Positions 13,677 to 23,471 are shown, numbered from the stretch's first letter. The stretch is DNA of 43,055 nt from Bacteroidota bacterium (GCA_013286985.1 JABDEQ010000014.1:1-43055), one strand, 5' to 3'. Numbers and translations: made by a program. Notes: a model not told the origin generated them from the letters alone.

Positions 13677-14351
13677 ATGAAAACAATAGAACTACATCCA
13701 GCTGGCATGGCCGATAACAGCCAGATTGGGAATTATATCAACAAAGAAAACTTCGGAAAACACCTTAAAAGCAGATTGGCTTCATCAACACTTTTGCCAT
13801 TAATTTTACTTGTATGCTGTGTAGCGCTGCTTTTGCGGCCAACTCACTGCGCCGCACAGCAAACGGCCACCACCCTGGTATCGCGGGATGGCTCGCATGA
13901 TTTCGACTTCAATATTGGCACCTGGAAAACACAAATAAAACGATTAAAAAACCCGCTCAGCGGCACTACGGAGTGGATCAATATGGAAGGCACTGTTACT
14001 GTACGCAAGGTTTGCGGCGGCAAAGCTTCGCTGGAAGAGATTGAAGTAAATAGCCCGGGCGGGCATTGGGAAGGCGCTACCCTGTTTTTATATAATCCAA
14101 CCAGCCACCAATGGAGCCAGAATTTCGTAAGCGCCGGCGATAACATACTGGAAAGTCCAACCATAGGCAGCTTCAAAAACAACGTGGGCGAGCTTTTTGC
14201 CCAGGAAACCTACGAAGGGCGCCGCGTATTGGTGAGAGGAACCTGGTCGCACATTGTGGCCAATAGCCATCAGTATGAAGAAGCATACTCTGCCGATGGT
14301 GGCAAAACCTGGGAAACCTATTTCAGCGCATCACTTACCCGTATAAAATAA
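13677..14351 (+). CDS. Membrane-anchored or secreted DUF1579-like protein
   Basis: From the ATG at 13677 the protein has 224 residues (an ATG at 13653 is also in frame). A polar N-terminus of about 35 residues precedes a hydrophobic segment, LLPLILLVCCVALLLRP, which should be a signal anchor or a late signal peptide. The rest begins DFDFNIGTWKTQIKRLKNPL and shows W-rich strands such as WEGATLFLYNPTSHQWSQNF. This resembles the lipocalin-like DUF1579 and related families. No ligand or enzyme site is evident. The gene stands alone with a strong terminator. Confidence 0.7.
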   Translation: MKTIELHPAGMADNSQIGNYINKENFGKHLKSRLASSTLLPLILLVCCVALLLRPTHCAAQQTATTLVSRDGSHDFDFNIGTWKTQIKRLKNPLSGTTEWINMEGTVTVRKVCGGKASLEEIEVNSPGGHWEGATLFLYNPTSHQWSQNFVSAGDNILESPTIGSFKNNVGELFAQETYEGRRVLVRGTWSHIVANSHQYEEAYSADGGKTWETYFSASLTRIK

Positions 14352-14379
14352 ATAACCAATTAATTACCGATAAATTGCG

Positions 14380-14407
14380 AAGCCTTAAGTTTTTCAACTT
14401 AAGGCTT
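14380..14407 (+). terminator. Terminator after the DUF1579-like gene
   Basis: AAGCCTTAAGTT and AACTTAAGGCTT form a perfect 12-bp stem with a TTTC loop, followed by a T-rich stretch. Confidence 0.85.
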
Positions 14408-14524
14408 TTTGTTTTTAAAGTGCTGATTCATTTTGGGCAGTTTGAATATTTTTTAGAACTTTAGGTAACAAAGTACATCGAACGAGCGCAAGAGAGGAAC
14501 CTTTTACTTGTCATCACAGAAATT

Positions 14525-14974
14525 ATGAAAACAACACTTGATAAAGCTACAAGGGACGGACTGATTAACCGGATTAATGCCATAAACGAAACTAACGCAC
14601 CGGTTTGGGGTAAGATGACCCTTTACCAGATGCTGAAACATTGCCGCCAGTGGGAAGAAATGACTAACGGGCAGATACCCAGCAAACGATCATTTATTGG
14701 TAGGCTAATTGGTAAAAGCGTATTAAAACAAATGGTAAGCAATGATAACCCATTGCAGCGGAGCACCCCTACGGCTCCCGAGCTAAAGGCTATACCGGGA
14801 AGCGCGGGCGATGTTGAGGCCGAGAAAAAGAAATGGATTGCATATTTGGAAAGCTACGAAAACTTTCAAGACATCGGCTTTATTCACCCCTTTTTTGGGC
14901 CGATGAACAAAAGCGAAATTGGTTGCCTGGCCTACAAACATGCCGATCATCACCTGCGCCAGTTTAATGCTTAA
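14525..14974 (+). CDS. DUF1569 protein (DinB-like fold)
   Basis: The 149-residue protein contains WGKMTLYQMLKHCRQWEEM (residues 28-46) and the C-terminal KHADHHLRQF. The spaced His residues are arranged as in the DinB-type four-helix metal-binding fold of DUF1569. Members are common in Bacteroidota and have no agreed function; some DinB-fold proteins are thiol transferases, and this genome encodes the first bacillithiol enzyme (bshA at 3344). A link to that pathway is only a suggestion. The gene is monocistronic and converges on the next one. Confidence 0.85.
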   Translation: MKTTLDKATRDGLINRINAINETNAPVWGKMTLYQMLKHCRQWEEMTNGQIPSKRSFIGRLIGKSVLKQMVSNDNPLQRSTPTAPELKAIPGSAGDVEAEKKKWIAYLESYENFQDIGFIHPFFGPMNKSEIGCLAYKHADHHLRQFNA

Positions 14975-14986
14975 ACGGGAAAAGCC

Positions 14987-15469
14987 TTATTTCTTCATCT
15001 CTTCCTTAATCGCTCGCAAAAACTCGTTGGCATGTTGCGAGCCTATGATATAAACCAGGCCATCCCGATCGGTAAGATAAATGGCATCGTTACCTGCGGT
15101 ATAAAATTTAATGTTGCCTTTGGTATGCAGGTTGTAAACAGGATTATTGAACAGGTATTTACTGTATTCGGCTTTTTCAACTTTTATAATGCCGTTAAGG
15201 TCAATTTTTACTAAACGGGTGGTCCACAAACCATTCAGCATAATGCTTTTGTTTTGCACCCGGGTGCGAAAATGAAGCAGAAAGCCCATAATAATGGATA
15301 TAATAATAATGGCAAAGCCAACAACAACCAATAAATCGCCGTTGCGTTCGCGTTCATCCGTAAAAAAATAAGCGGCAAAGCAAAACATAGCCAGCACCAG
15401 CCTTATGGTAATAGGTATAAACTCCCTGCCCAGGTATTGTTTTTCGCTAAAAGCCGGTTTTTCGCTCAT
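14987..15469 (-). CDS. Two-helix membrane protein with a C-terminal PH-like region
   Basis: The 160-residue protein has two predicted membrane helices at about residues 20-37 and 44-66. A soluble part follows, with alternating strands such as TTRLVKIDLNGIIKVEKAEY and GNIKFYTAGNDAIYLTDRDG. It ends QHANEFLRAIKEEMKK, which looks like the closing helix of bacterial PH-like domains. I do not recognise a named family. It lies just upstream of nothing obvious and is transcribed from the 37 bases after tilS, so it is probably co-transcribed with tilS. Confidence 0.65.
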   Translation of the reverse strand: MSEKPAFSEKQYLGREFIPITIRLVLAMFCFAAYFFTDERERNGDLLVVVGFAIIIISIIMGFLLHFRTRVQNKSIMLNGLWTTRLVKIDLNGIIKVEKAEYSKYLFNNPVYNLHTKGNIKFYTAGNDAIYLTDRDGLVYIIGSQHANEFLRAIKEEMKK

Positions 15470-15506
15470 TTGATTAATTTGAATATCTGAAACGTGTAGA
15501 AAATTT

Positions 15507-16841
15507 TCAAACTTTATTCAGCTCGAATATAGTTACTTTTTTAGTGTTCTGTGTTACTTTATACCTGTCGTCGGGCCGGTATCCGCCAATCCAAATCACC
15601 TCGTCATTTCCGTTAACTAATAACGGGATATTATTTTTTTCGTGCAAGGGAACTTTCTGATCTATAAAAAAATCACTTAGTTTTTTTCTTGTCTTCATCC
15701 CTATCGGAAAAAAAAAGTCGCCTTGTTGCCACAGCCGCAAAGTTAAGGGATATATCAACTTGTCGGCATCCACAGAGCTTGCCATCGGGTTGTTTTTTAC
15801 AATCAGCGGACTATCATCATGCAGCAAAGTAAGCTTGTAATTACTAAAATGCACCTCATGTGTTTTTTCGTCAATCAAAACCGGCACAACGTGCTGTTCT
15901 TTCTTTTTACTAAGGATCAACCTATCGCGATCAAGCAACAAGTTAAACCCTGCAGATTCAAATACCCTGCCGGAGTGTTTGTAGAGCGAGGCAATCAGAT
16001 CATCAATCGCTGTTTCGTTAAAACCATATTCCTGCAGCAGGTTAAAAAGAAGCATACGCTTAGGCTCCAGCTCTTTTACTTTTGTTAGTGAGATATGAAT
16101 TTCACCCTCGGCCTCCACAAAAAGACTATTCTTTAACTCCGTAACCCTTTGCTGCAACAATAACTCCAGTTCCCTGAAATGCTGCAGGTTATTGTTAAAC
16201 GTATTTTCGAGGTTAGGGTTTAGTTCTTTTAGTTTGGGTATAACCTCCAGCCTTATTTTGTTCCGCGCGTATTTGGCCGAAGCGTTAGAGCTGTCTTCCA
16301 CGTACGCTAAACGGTTGTCGGTAATAATATGTTGTATTTCCTCACGTGTTAAAAACAGAAGCGGGCGCACCAGCAAACCATTTTTGGGTAATATGCCGTG
16401 CATACCGGCGATGCCTGTGCCACGGGTAAGGTTTAACAATATTGTTTCAATTGCATCGTTTTGGTGATGAGCCAGCGCAATAGCCGAGTAACCGTGTTGT
16501 TGCCTTAGTTGCTCAAACCATTGATAACGTAGTTGGCGCGCTGCCATTTGAGTTGAAACCTTATTATCTGAAACGTATTTTACAGTATCAAAATTAATAG
16601 TATGAAAAGGCACGCGTAGTTGTAGTGCCAGGTCGTTACAAAAAGCCTGGTCGCTCACTGCTTCATTGCCGCGCAGTTGAAAATTACAATGAGCAATGCT
16701 AAAATTAAAACCGGCAGCTTTTAATAAATGCGCCATAATTACCGAATCCATACCTCCGCTAACCGCTGCCAATATTTTGTTATCGGGCGTAAACAGGTTA
16801 TTTTGCGCTATAAATTCATTGAATCGGCTAACAGGCAGCAT
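15507..16841 (-). CDS. tilS: tRNA(Ile)-lysidine synthase TilS
   Basis: The 444-residue protein carries the PP-loop ATPase motif SGGMDS (residues 28-33) and the family segments HCNFQLRG, LAHHQNDAIETILLNLTRGT and VRPLLFLTREEIQ. The C-terminal domain ends with the typical GDFFFPIGMKTRKKLSDFFI and WIGGYRPDDRYKV. TilS uses ATP to attach lysine to C34 of the tRNA-Ile with CAT anticodon, so that it reads AUA. The gene diverges from the OstA-like gene with 50 bases between the starts. It is single-copy and essential in most bacteria. Confidence 0.95.
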   Translation of the reverse strand: MLPVSRFNEFIAQNNLFTPDNKILAAVSGGMDSVIMAHLLKAAGFNFSIAHCNFQLRGNEAVSDQAFCNDLALQLRVPFHTINFDTVKYVSDNKVSTQMAARQLRYQWFEQLRQQHGYSAIALAHHQNDAIETILLNLTRGTGIAGMHGILPKNGLLVRPLLFLTREEIQHIITDNRLAYVEDSSNASAKYARNKIRLEVIPKLKELNPNLENTFNNNLQHFRELELLLQQRVTELKNSLFVEAEGEIHISLTKVKELEPKRMLLFNLLQEYGFNETAIDDLIASLYKHSGRVFESAGFNLLLDRDRLILSKKKEQHVVPVLIDEKTHEVHFSNYKLTLLHDDSPLIVKNNPMASSVDADKLIYPLTLRLWQQGDFFFPIGMKTRKKLSDFFIDQKVPLHEKNNIPLLVNGNDEVIWIGGYRPDDRYKVTQNTKKVTIFELNKV

Positions 16842-16878
16842 CCATCAAAAATATTAATTTAAAACCCCAACAAAAAAC

Positions 16879-16886
16879 TAATTTTG
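16879..16886 (+). promoter_or_regulatory. Candidate -7 element at the OstA-like gene
   Basis: TAATTTTG matches TAnnTTTG exactly and ends six bases before the GTG start codon. Transcription would then begin at or next to the start codon. No -33 TTTG is clear. Confidence 0.5.
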
Positions 16887-16891
16887 CGCCC

Positions 16892-19528
16892 GTGAGGAAA
16901 TATGTTCTAAGTATATGTTTATTGCTGATTGCGGCAACTGCCGTGTGTCAAAAAAAATCAGTGGTAAATCTTGTCCATTCAACCAGCAGTACGGGCATAA
17001 AACTGAACGGTAAGGACGTAATCAAAGTATATCAAGGTACTTTTAAGCAGGATTTTTCTACCCTGACTTCAGACAGCGCCTACTTTTATCCGCAGGATAA
17101 TGCCTTTGATGCCTTCGGCCACGTGATTATTAACCAGGGCGATACGTTGAACATCTACTCAGATAAACTGAACTACAACGGCAATACCAAAACTGCTATA
17201 CTAACCGATAATGTGCGCATGGTTGATAAAGATGCCACGTTGACTACCAATCACCTTATTTATAACACGGCAACGCGCATAGGGACCTATACCGATGGCG
17301 GCAAACTGGTGAACAAGGACAATACCCTGCTCAGCAAAAACGGTTATTACTTTGCCTTTACGCGCGATTCGTATTTCCGTTATGATGTTTCGCTCACTAC
17401 GCCGGATGCTTTGGTAATAACCGATACCATGCGCTATAATACAGGCAGCAAGATCTCCTATTTTTACGGGCCCACCCATATTTATAGTTTGCCAAAAAAA
17501 GGGGAAAAGAAAAAGGATCAGGATACGCTTTATACCGAAAATGGATACTATGATACCAAGATAGAGCAGGCCGCATTTGGGAAAAACAACCTGTATAAAT
17601 CGGGCACCAAATCGTTAAAAGGCGATAGTTTGTTTTATGATAAGCTAAAGGGTTATGGCCGGGCCGTAATGCACGTTACTTTTAAGGACGAGGAGCAGAA
17701 AACAACCATAAAAGGTAATCTGGGTACTTATTTTAAAGATAAGGAACTTACCGTAATGACGCAGGACCCATATGTAATTATGGTTACCGAAAAGAAAGAC
17801 AGCACCCAAACAGATTCCACGGCTAAGATTGATTCTGCTACCAGGGCAAAAGCCTTTATGAAAAATGAGCCGGGCAAAAACAGCAAAACAATAAACATGG
17901 ATCAGTTGATTAAGCAAACTGTTCCAATTAATTCAATTCCGGTAAAAAATTTAGGTATAAAACCGGATTCGGCAGCTTTAAAGAAATTGCATGTATCTGG
18001 CAAGGACACTTTGCAAGCGAATTCAATATTAAAAAACCTGCATGTGCCGGGTAAAGATACTTTGCAAAAAGCCGACTCGACACTGCGAAAACTGGCTGCG
18101 GCCAACCACATAACTGAAGCACAGGTTGATTCAGTGCTTAAAAAGGCATCGACCAATAAAGTTTTTCGTAGTAAAGCTGATTCGTTGCTGCAAAAAGCAG
18201 GCATACCCAAACAGAACCAACAACAGATTTACGACCTGGTAAAAACCAAAGCGGGAAAAGCATTAAAGGATAGCCACCTTACACCTAAGGATACCGCAAA
18301 AAAAACAAAGCTCGATTCTATTTTCATGTCTGCCGATACCATTGAAACGCAGATAATGACCTATAAGGATTTAAAAATATACCAGGAGAAACAACGGCTG
18401 GCCCATATACGCGATACCAGTGCCAAGGCAAAAAAGCCAAAGGTGCAGGAAAAAGAATCAAAACTTTTGACAGCAGTTTATATTAAGCTGCCACGCGATA
18501 CCAGTTTTTACCATAGCAATTATTTTGGAAAGCCAAAGCCCAAACCTGTGAAAAAGAAGCCGGTAAAAGCGCCTACCAAAAAGCAACTGATGCTGGATAG
18601 TCTACAGAAAAAACAAACCGCCGATTCCATCGACATGGCCCGAAAGCTGGAACCGAGCGATACAGCCCGGATAAGGATAATCATAGGTCATCATCATTTT
18701 AAAATGTTTAAGTCTGACTTGCAGGCTAAAGCTGATTCCATGTTTTATAGCGCTGCCGACTCCACCATGCGCTGCTATGTTAACCCCATGATGTGGACAG
18801 AAGGGTCGCAGTTATCAGGAGATACCATCCATCTGCAAATGAAGCATAAAAAGATGGACAATATGACGATGTGGCCCAACGCCTTTATTGTGAACACGGA
18901 GAAGAAGGATTCGGTCCACTTTAACCAGGTGGGCGGCAAACGTATGCGTGGTTTTTTTAAGGACGATAAGCTATCGCGCATGTATATTGAAGGCAATGCC
19001 GAAAGTATTTATTTTTCGAGAGATAGTGTTAAAAACACCATTTCAGGCATGCAGCGCTCGCTCAGCAGCCGTATCCGGGTTGATTTTAAAGATAATAAGG
19101 TAACCACCCTGATATTTTATACCAAGCCCGAAAACAAATACGGCCCGCTCAATAAGTTTAAGGAAGATGACCGCGTATTAAAAGGCTTTATTTGGAAACC
19201 TAAAGACAGGCCGGTATCAAAAGAATCTATCATACCATCGTACAGCAAAAAAGCCGCAACAACAGCCAAAGTAAACGATAAAGGTAAGGCTACTCAAACA
19301 TCGGGTAAAAAGACAGCGAAAGGTAAGGCTGCAACTACGGGCAATGCGTCAAACAAAGCGCCTGGCAAGGCAGATGGCGTAAAAGCTGGTAAGGATAGTA
19401 CCGTGGCGGCACCTGCTAAACTGCCTTCATTAAAAGCAGGCAAAGACAGTACACTAAAAGTAGATACTGCAAAGAAAGCGCCAGCTGTGGTACAAAAGGA
19501 CAGTACCAAAAAACTGATTGGTAATTAA
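16892..19528 (+). CDS. Large OstA/LptA-like outer-membrane biogenesis protein
   Basis: The 878-residue protein starts at a GTG with a signal peptide (MRKYVLSICLLLIAATAVCQ). Residues 50-280 show OstA/LptA features: DSAYFYPQDNAFDAFGHVII, YSDKLNYNGNTKTAILTDNV and LTTNHLIYNTATRIGTYTDG are strands of stacked beta-jellyroll repeats. A second block near 610-750 has the same style. The middle (about 300-530) and the tail (from 790) are Lys, Ser and Asp rich with repeats such as KAGKDST and are probably disordered. In proteobacteria such proteins move lipopolysaccharide to the outer membrane; the Bacteroidota role is inferred. Confidence 0.85.
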   Translation: MRKYVLSICLLLIAATAVCQKKSVVNLVHSTSSTGIKLNGKDVIKVYQGTFKQDFSTLTSDSAYFYPQDNAFDAFGHVIINQGDTLNIYSDKLNYNGNTKTAILTDNVRMVDKDATLTTNHLIYNTATRIGTYTDGGKLVNKDNTLLSKNGYYFAFTRDSYFRYDVSLTTPDALVITDTMRYNTGSKISYFYGPTHIYSLPKKGEKKKDQDTLYTENGYYDTKIEQAAFGKNNLYKSGTKSLKGDSLFYDKLKGYGRAVMHVTFKDEEQKTTIKGNLGTYFKDKELTVMTQDPYVIMVTEKKDSTQTDSTAKIDSATRAKAFMKNEPGKNSKTINMDQLIKQTVPINSIPVKNLGIKPDSAALKKLHVSGKDTLQANSILKNLHVPGKDTLQKADSTLRKLAAANHITEAQVDSVLKKASTNKVFRSKADSLLQKAGIPKQNQQQIYDLVKTKAGKALKDSHLTPKDTAKKTKLDSIFMSADTIETQIMTYKDLKIYQEKQRLAHIRDTSAKAKKPKVQEKESKLLTAVYIKLPRDTSFYHSNYFGKPKPKPVKKKPVKAPTKKQLMLDSLQKKQTADSIDMARKLEPSDTARIRIIIGHHHFKMFKSDLQAKADSMFYSAADSTMRCYVNPMMWTEGSQLSGDTIHLQMKHKKMDNMTMWPNAFIVNTEKKDSVHFNQVGGKRMRGFFKDDKLSRMYIEGNAESIYFSRDSVKNTISGMQRSLSSRIRVDFKDNKVTTLIFYTKPENKYGPLNKFKEDDRVLKGFIWKPKDRPVSKESIIPSYSKKAATTAKVNDKGKATQTSGKKTAKGKAATTGNASNKAPGKADGVKAGKDSTVAAPAKLPSLKAGKDSTLKVDTAKKAPAVVQKDSTKKLIGN

Positions 19529-19575
19529 TTATAGTTTCATACAGTAATCGTTCCGCTCATGGCCGCGGGGGCCTA

Positions 19576-19668
19576 GTTACTTTTTCCTTAGATGAAAAAG
19601 TAACCAAAAAATCAAGTCAGAAAAAAGCTTCCTCGCTACAGGCCATACTCCCGGCCCGCTTTTCTGAC
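19576..19668. repeat. Composite palindromic intergenic element
   Basis: GTTACTTTTTC (19576-19586) is repeated inverted as GAAAAAGTAAC (19594-19604). GTCAGAAAA (from 19616) pairs with TTTTCTGAC (ending 19668). GC-rich flanks such as GGCCGCGGGGGCC precede it. The two nested dyads form one unit that looks like a dispersed repeat. I see no gene here. Confidence 0.7.
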
Positions 19669-19695
19669 GGGCCGACGCTCTTGAGAAGGATTAAT

Positions 19696-19733
19696 AAAAA
19701 AGGGGGTATAGTTGAAACAATACCCCCTTTTTT
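19696..19733. terminator. Bidirectional terminator between ostA-like and CocE-like genes
   Basis: AAAAAAGGGGGTAT pairs perfectly with ATACCCCCTTTTTT over 14 bp around a 10-base loop, with A and T tracts on both sides. The flanking genes converge. Confidence 0.88.
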
Positions 19734-19762
19734 AATTGCCCACTGCAAACTGCCAACTGCGC

Positions 19763-21640
19763 TTACTGCGCATCCATCACCCTAACTTTTAAAAAGCTTG
19801 GATTATCGCCAGAGGTGTAAACCTTGTTGGTTGCTTTTTGGAAGTCGGTGTCTTTGGCTTTCATAATATCTTCAAAAATTTGTGGGTTACGGTCAACCAG
19901 CGGGAACCAGGTGCTTTGTACTTGTACCATAATGCGGTGACCCTTTTTAAAGGTGTGCAGAATATCCTGCAACTCAAAATTTACCGGACTTACCTGACCA
20001 GGAACAAAAGGCTCTGGCTTTTCAAAGCTGTTACGGAATTTGCCGCGCATAGCCTCGCTGCGTACCATTTGTTCGTAGTGCGACATATGTGTGCCGGTAG
20101 TGAACTGGTTGTTTTTGGCACTATCGGGATAAACATCAATTACTTTTACTATCCAATCCGCATCGGTACCGGTGGTTGATACTTTCAAATTGGCCCAGAT
20201 ATTACCAGCAAGGGTAACATCGTGATCCAAAACATCAGTTTGATAAGTTAATACATCCGGGCGACTTTCGGCAAAGCGTTGGTCGCCGGTCATGTATTCA
20301 CGCTTCATATCGTTGTCAATTCCGTTTATAAACGGTACGGGTTTGTTAGGGTCCGATACAAATTCATCAGCTGTGCCATTGGCCGTTGGCGCATCAAATG
20401 ATAGCTTGCCACCGGGTAAAAAGTAAAGGTTTTTATCCTCGGCTTCTTTTGGTGGCCAGGTGTTAAATGTTTTCCATTGGTTAACGCCTGTTTGGAAGGT
20501 TGATACTTTTGGAATATCAGTATCGGTTCCTTTCAGGTAGTGACTAAAAAAAGCGAGCTCAATTTTTTCGCGGTAGTATACCCCTGTTTGGCTGCCAAAA
20601 TCAACATCGCCCAGGTGATCGCCTGGCCCGCGCGACCATCCGCCATGCACCCATGGGCCCATAGTAAAATATATCGGGGTTGATGGATTGTTTTTTATCA
20701 GCGTTTTGTAGGTGTTTACAGCGCCATACAAGTCTTCGGCATCGTACCAGCCACCTGTTACCAGTACAGCGGTTTTAATGTCGTGCAGGTGGGTTAAAAC
20801 GTTGCGGTCTTTCCAGTGCTGGTCATAATTCGGGTGATCCAGCATTTCGTTCCAAAGACGGATAGTGTCTTTATAATATTTATCGTTTGTGTTTTTTACC
20901 GAGCCCATGTTCATGAAAAACTCATAGCCATCTTCGGTGCCATATTCCAGGTTACCTCCCCGGCGCTGCGTAGGCTTATCATCCTGACGGTTGGTAAAGG
21001 ATGGATAAAAGCCAAAGTTAGCCACCAGCATAAACGCCCCATTGTGAAAGGCATCATCGCGGTATAAATCGGCAATTGGCGCCTGCGGCGATGCAGCTAC
21101 CAATGCAGGGTGCCTGCTCAGCAATGAAGTGGTAGTATAAAAGCCAGGATAAGAAATACCCCAAACACCCACTTTGCCATTGTTATTTGGGATGTGTTTC
21201 AGCAACCAGTCAATTGTATCATAAGTATCGGTGCCCTCATCTACATCGTTTTTTGTTTTGTGAACCTCTTTTTCGGGGGTCATTTCTTCATAAATGCCCT
21301 CGCTCATCCAACGGCCGCGTACATCCTGGTAAACAAAAATATAGCCATCGTGCAAAAATAATGATGACGGACCTAATGACGGTTTGTATTTATCCTCGCC
21401 ATACGGAGCCACGCTATAGCAGGTGCGGTCCATCATAAACGGATATTTTTTTGATTGATCCTTAGGCACGTAAACAGAGGTAAACAGTTTCTTACCATCG
21501 CGCATCGGGATCTGGTATTCGTACTTGGTGTAGTTTTCCTTCACATAGGCAGCATCGGCACTATTTATTGCCGGGCGCTGTGCCCACGCCACGGAACTTA
21601 AAAGCAAAAGGCTGAAAACAGCAGAGATAAGTCTTTTCAT
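19763..21640 (-). CDS. Secreted CocE/NonD-family hydrolase (S15-like)
   Basis: The 625-residue protein has a signal peptide (MKRLISAVFSLLLLSSVAWA). It has the X-Pro dipeptidyl-peptidase layout: MRDGKKLFTSVYVPKD (residues 46-61), YQDVRGRWMSEG (104-115) and the nucleophile S163 in WGISYPGFYT. A late His region appears in GPWVHGGW. The C-terminal jelly-roll domain contains EPFVPGQVSPVNF and GHRIMVQVQSTWFPLVDRNP. Members include acyl-amide hydrolases, esterases and glutaryl-7-ACA acylases. The substrate cannot be read from motifs. A secreted peptide or ester hydrolase is the safe call. Confidence 0.9.
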   Translation of the reverse strand: MKRLISAVFSLLLLSSVAWAQRPAINSADAAYVKENYTKYEYQIPMRDGKKLFTSVYVPKDQSKKYPFMMDRTCYSVAPYGEDKYKPSLGPSSLFLHDGYIFVYQDVRGRWMSEGIYEEMTPEKEVHKTKNDVDEGTDTYDTIDWLLKHIPNNNGKVGVWGISYPGFYTTTSLLSRHPALVAASPQAPIADLYRDDAFHNGAFMLVANFGFYPSFTNRQDDKPTQRRGGNLEYGTEDGYEFFMNMGSVKNTNDKYYKDTIRLWNEMLDHPNYDQHWKDRNVLTHLHDIKTAVLVTGGWYDAEDLYGAVNTYKTLIKNNPSTPIYFTMGPWVHGGWSRGPGDHLGDVDFGSQTGVYYREKIELAFFSHYLKGTDTDIPKVSTFQTGVNQWKTFNTWPPKEAEDKNLYFLPGGKLSFDAPTANGTADEFVSDPNKPVPFINGIDNDMKREYMTGDQRFAESRPDVLTYQTDVLDHDVTLAGNIWANLKVSTTGTDADWIVKVIDVYPDSAKNNQFTTGTHMSHYEQMVRSEAMRGKFRNSFEKPEPFVPGQVSPVNFELQDILHTFKKGHRIMVQVQSTWFPLVDRNPQIFEDIMKAKDTDFQKATNKVYTSGDNPSFLKVRVMDAQ

Positions 21641-21681
21641 TTATAAAAGTAATAATTTTCTGAAACTAAGGATAAAACAAA

Positions 21682-21707
21682 AAAGACCCCGGGGAAACGG
21701 GGTCTTT
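21682..21707 (-). terminator. Terminator after pgk
   Basis: AAAGACCCCG pairs with CGGGGTCTTT around GGGAAA. On the minus strand it lies 22 bases after the pgk stop and is followed by a T run. Confidence 0.85.
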
Positions 21708-21728
21708 AACAAAAATGTTACTTAAATA

Positions 21729-22919
21729 TTAGTCATTTATGGCTTTTACACCGGGTAACTCTTTGCCTTCCATATATTCAAGCAAAGCGCCGCCACCGGT
21801 TGATACGTAGCTAACTTCTTCGGTAAAATTAAACTTGGCTACGGCAGCTGCTGAGTCGCCACCGCCGATAAGCGAGAAAGCACCATTTTCAGTTGCCTTA
21901 ACTACCGATTCGGCAATAGCTTTGGTGCCGCCTTCAAATTTCTCCATTTCAAAAACACCCATTGGGCCATTCCATAATATGGTTTTTGACCCTTCAACAA
22001 CTTTTTTAAATTCAACTATAGAATCAGGACCAATATCCAGACCCATCCAGCCGTCTTTTATATTGTTATTTGGAGCGATTTCTGTATTGGCATCGTTAGA
22101 GAAATTATCGGCAATAACAGAATCTGTCGGCAATAATAAATTAACACCTTTTGATTTAGCTTTTTCTATCAAACTTAAAGCAAGCTCCAGTTTATCTTCT
22201 TCTACCAATGATTTGCCTATGTTGCCGCCTTGTGCTTTAGCAAAAGTATACGCCATACCGCCGCCTATAATCAGGCTGTCAACTTTATCAAGCAAACGTT
22301 CAATCAATTCAATTTTGTCTGATACTTTTGCACCACCCATAATGGCAGTAAAAGGTTTTGCAGCACCGTTTAATACTTTTTCGGCATTCTCCAACTCAGC
22401 AGCCATCAGGTAACCGAAATACTTGGCATTAGGGAAAAACTGTGCAATAACTGATGTTGAAGCGTGGGCGCGGTGAGCAGTACCGAAAGCATCGTTCACA
22501 TAAATATCGCCCAGTTTTGAAAGTTTTTCGGCAAAGTCTTTATCACCTTTTTCTTCTTCTTTATAAAAACGCAGGTTTTCTAATAAAAGCACCTCTCCTT
22601 TTCCTAAAGCTTTTGCTTTTGCCACAGCTTCGGCGCCAATGCAATCATCAGCAAATTCTACCTGTTGACCTAACAGATCAGCCAGATGTGGAACCAAATG
22701 CTTTAATGAATATTTTTCAGTTGGGCCATCTTTTGGCCTGCCAAGGTGCGACATCAGGATCACGGCACCGCCATCTTTTAATATTTTATTAATAGTAGGC
22801 AAAGCAGCCGTCATGCGGTTATCATCTGTAATATTATAATCTTTATCCAACGGAACGTTAAAGTCAACACGGATAAGTGCCTTTTTGCCGGCAAAACTAA
22901 TTTGATCTATTGTTTTCAT
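21729..22919 (-). CDS. pgk: Phosphoglycerate kinase
   Basis: From the ATG at 22919 the protein has 396 residues, the normal size; an ORF start 10 codons upstream is rejected because the family begins [20 protein letters not shown]. Further signatures are [30 protein letters not shown], the nucleotide-binding [16 protein letters not shown] and the [12 protein letters not shown] loop near the end. The enzyme makes ATP from 1,3-bisphosphoglycerate in the cytoplasm. gap lies just upstream on the same strand, with a GNAT gene between them, so the glycolytic pair remains close. Confidence 0.97.
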   Translation of the reverse strand: MKTIDQISFAGKKALIRVDFNVPLDKDYNITDDNRMTAALPTINKILKDGGAVILMSHLGRPKDGPTEKYSLKHLVPHLADLLGQQVEFADDCIGAEAVAKAKALGKGEVLLLENLRFYKEEEKGDKDFAEKLSKLGDIYVNDAFGTAHRAHASTSVIAQFFPNAKYFGYLMAAELENAEKVLNGAAKPFTAIMGGAKVSDKIELIERLLDKVDSLIIGGGMAYTFAKAQGGNIGKSLVEEDKLELALSLIEKAKSKGVNLLLPTDSVIADNFSNDANTEIAPNNNIKDGWMGLDIGPDSIVEFKKVVEGSKTILWNGPMGVFEMEKFEGGTKAIAESVVKATENGAFSLIGGGDSAAAVAKFNFTEEVSYVSTGGGALLEYMEGKELPGVKAIND

Positions 22920-23013
22920 AATGATTGACAAGCAATTTTGAAGTGGCAAATTGAGTAAATAATTCTAAATTTTGCACAATTAAGTTAAAAAGGTGTTTCA
23001 GGTAATAAAAAAA

Positions 23014-23448
23014 TCACTGAATCTTAACATACATTACATAATGGGGGCCAATTCCGGGCACCTCAAATTCTGTAGAAATAACTTCAAAACCTACATTCAA
23101 ATAAAAAGGCACTGCCTTTTTGCGGGCATTGCACCAAACATAGTTTGCCTTTTGGCCGCGCAGGTAAACAATGGCAAAATTAACCAGTTGGTTGCCTAAT
23201 CCTTTTCCACGGTGTCCTTCAATTGTAGCCATGCCACGCAACTGATAGCCGGTACCACCAAATTCGCCATAGCTTTGCGGGTGAAATGAAGCAATACAGG
23301 CTAACTGATCATTTACATAATAACCCAAATGGAAAATGCCAGGCAAGGTATCTGAAGGAAATCTGCATTCATCTAAAGTTAAACGGCCTTCGCGCAACAC
23401 CTCGTTGCGTATAGGCAATACATCATCGCCGGTAATAAATTTGATCAT
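23014..23448 (-). CDS. GNAT-family N-acetyltransferase
   Basis: The 144-residue protein has the GNAT acetyl-CoA motif: QLRGMATIEGHRGKGLGNQL (residues 69-88), where HRGKGLG is the Q/RxxGxG pyrophosphate loop. It then shows YVWCNARKKAVPFYLNVGFE, the conserved C-terminal arm. Acceptor substrates vary widely in this family and cannot be inferred. The gene lies between gap and pgk on the same strand, 23 bases after gap, so it may be co-transcribed with them. Confidence 0.9.
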   Translation of the reverse strand: MIKFITGDDVLPIRNEVLREGRLTLDECRFPSDTLPGIFHLGYYVNDQLACIASFHPQSYGEFGGTGYQLRGMATIEGHRGKGLGNQLVNFAIVYLRGQKANYVWCNARKKAVPFYLNVGFEVISTEFEVPGIGPHYVMYVKIQ

Positions 23449-23471
23449 CGGTTTAAATTATAGAAGGATAT

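Noticed and set aside
21835..22413. 192-residue plus-strand ORF
   Set aside because: It is antisense to pgk and is an effect of codon bias.
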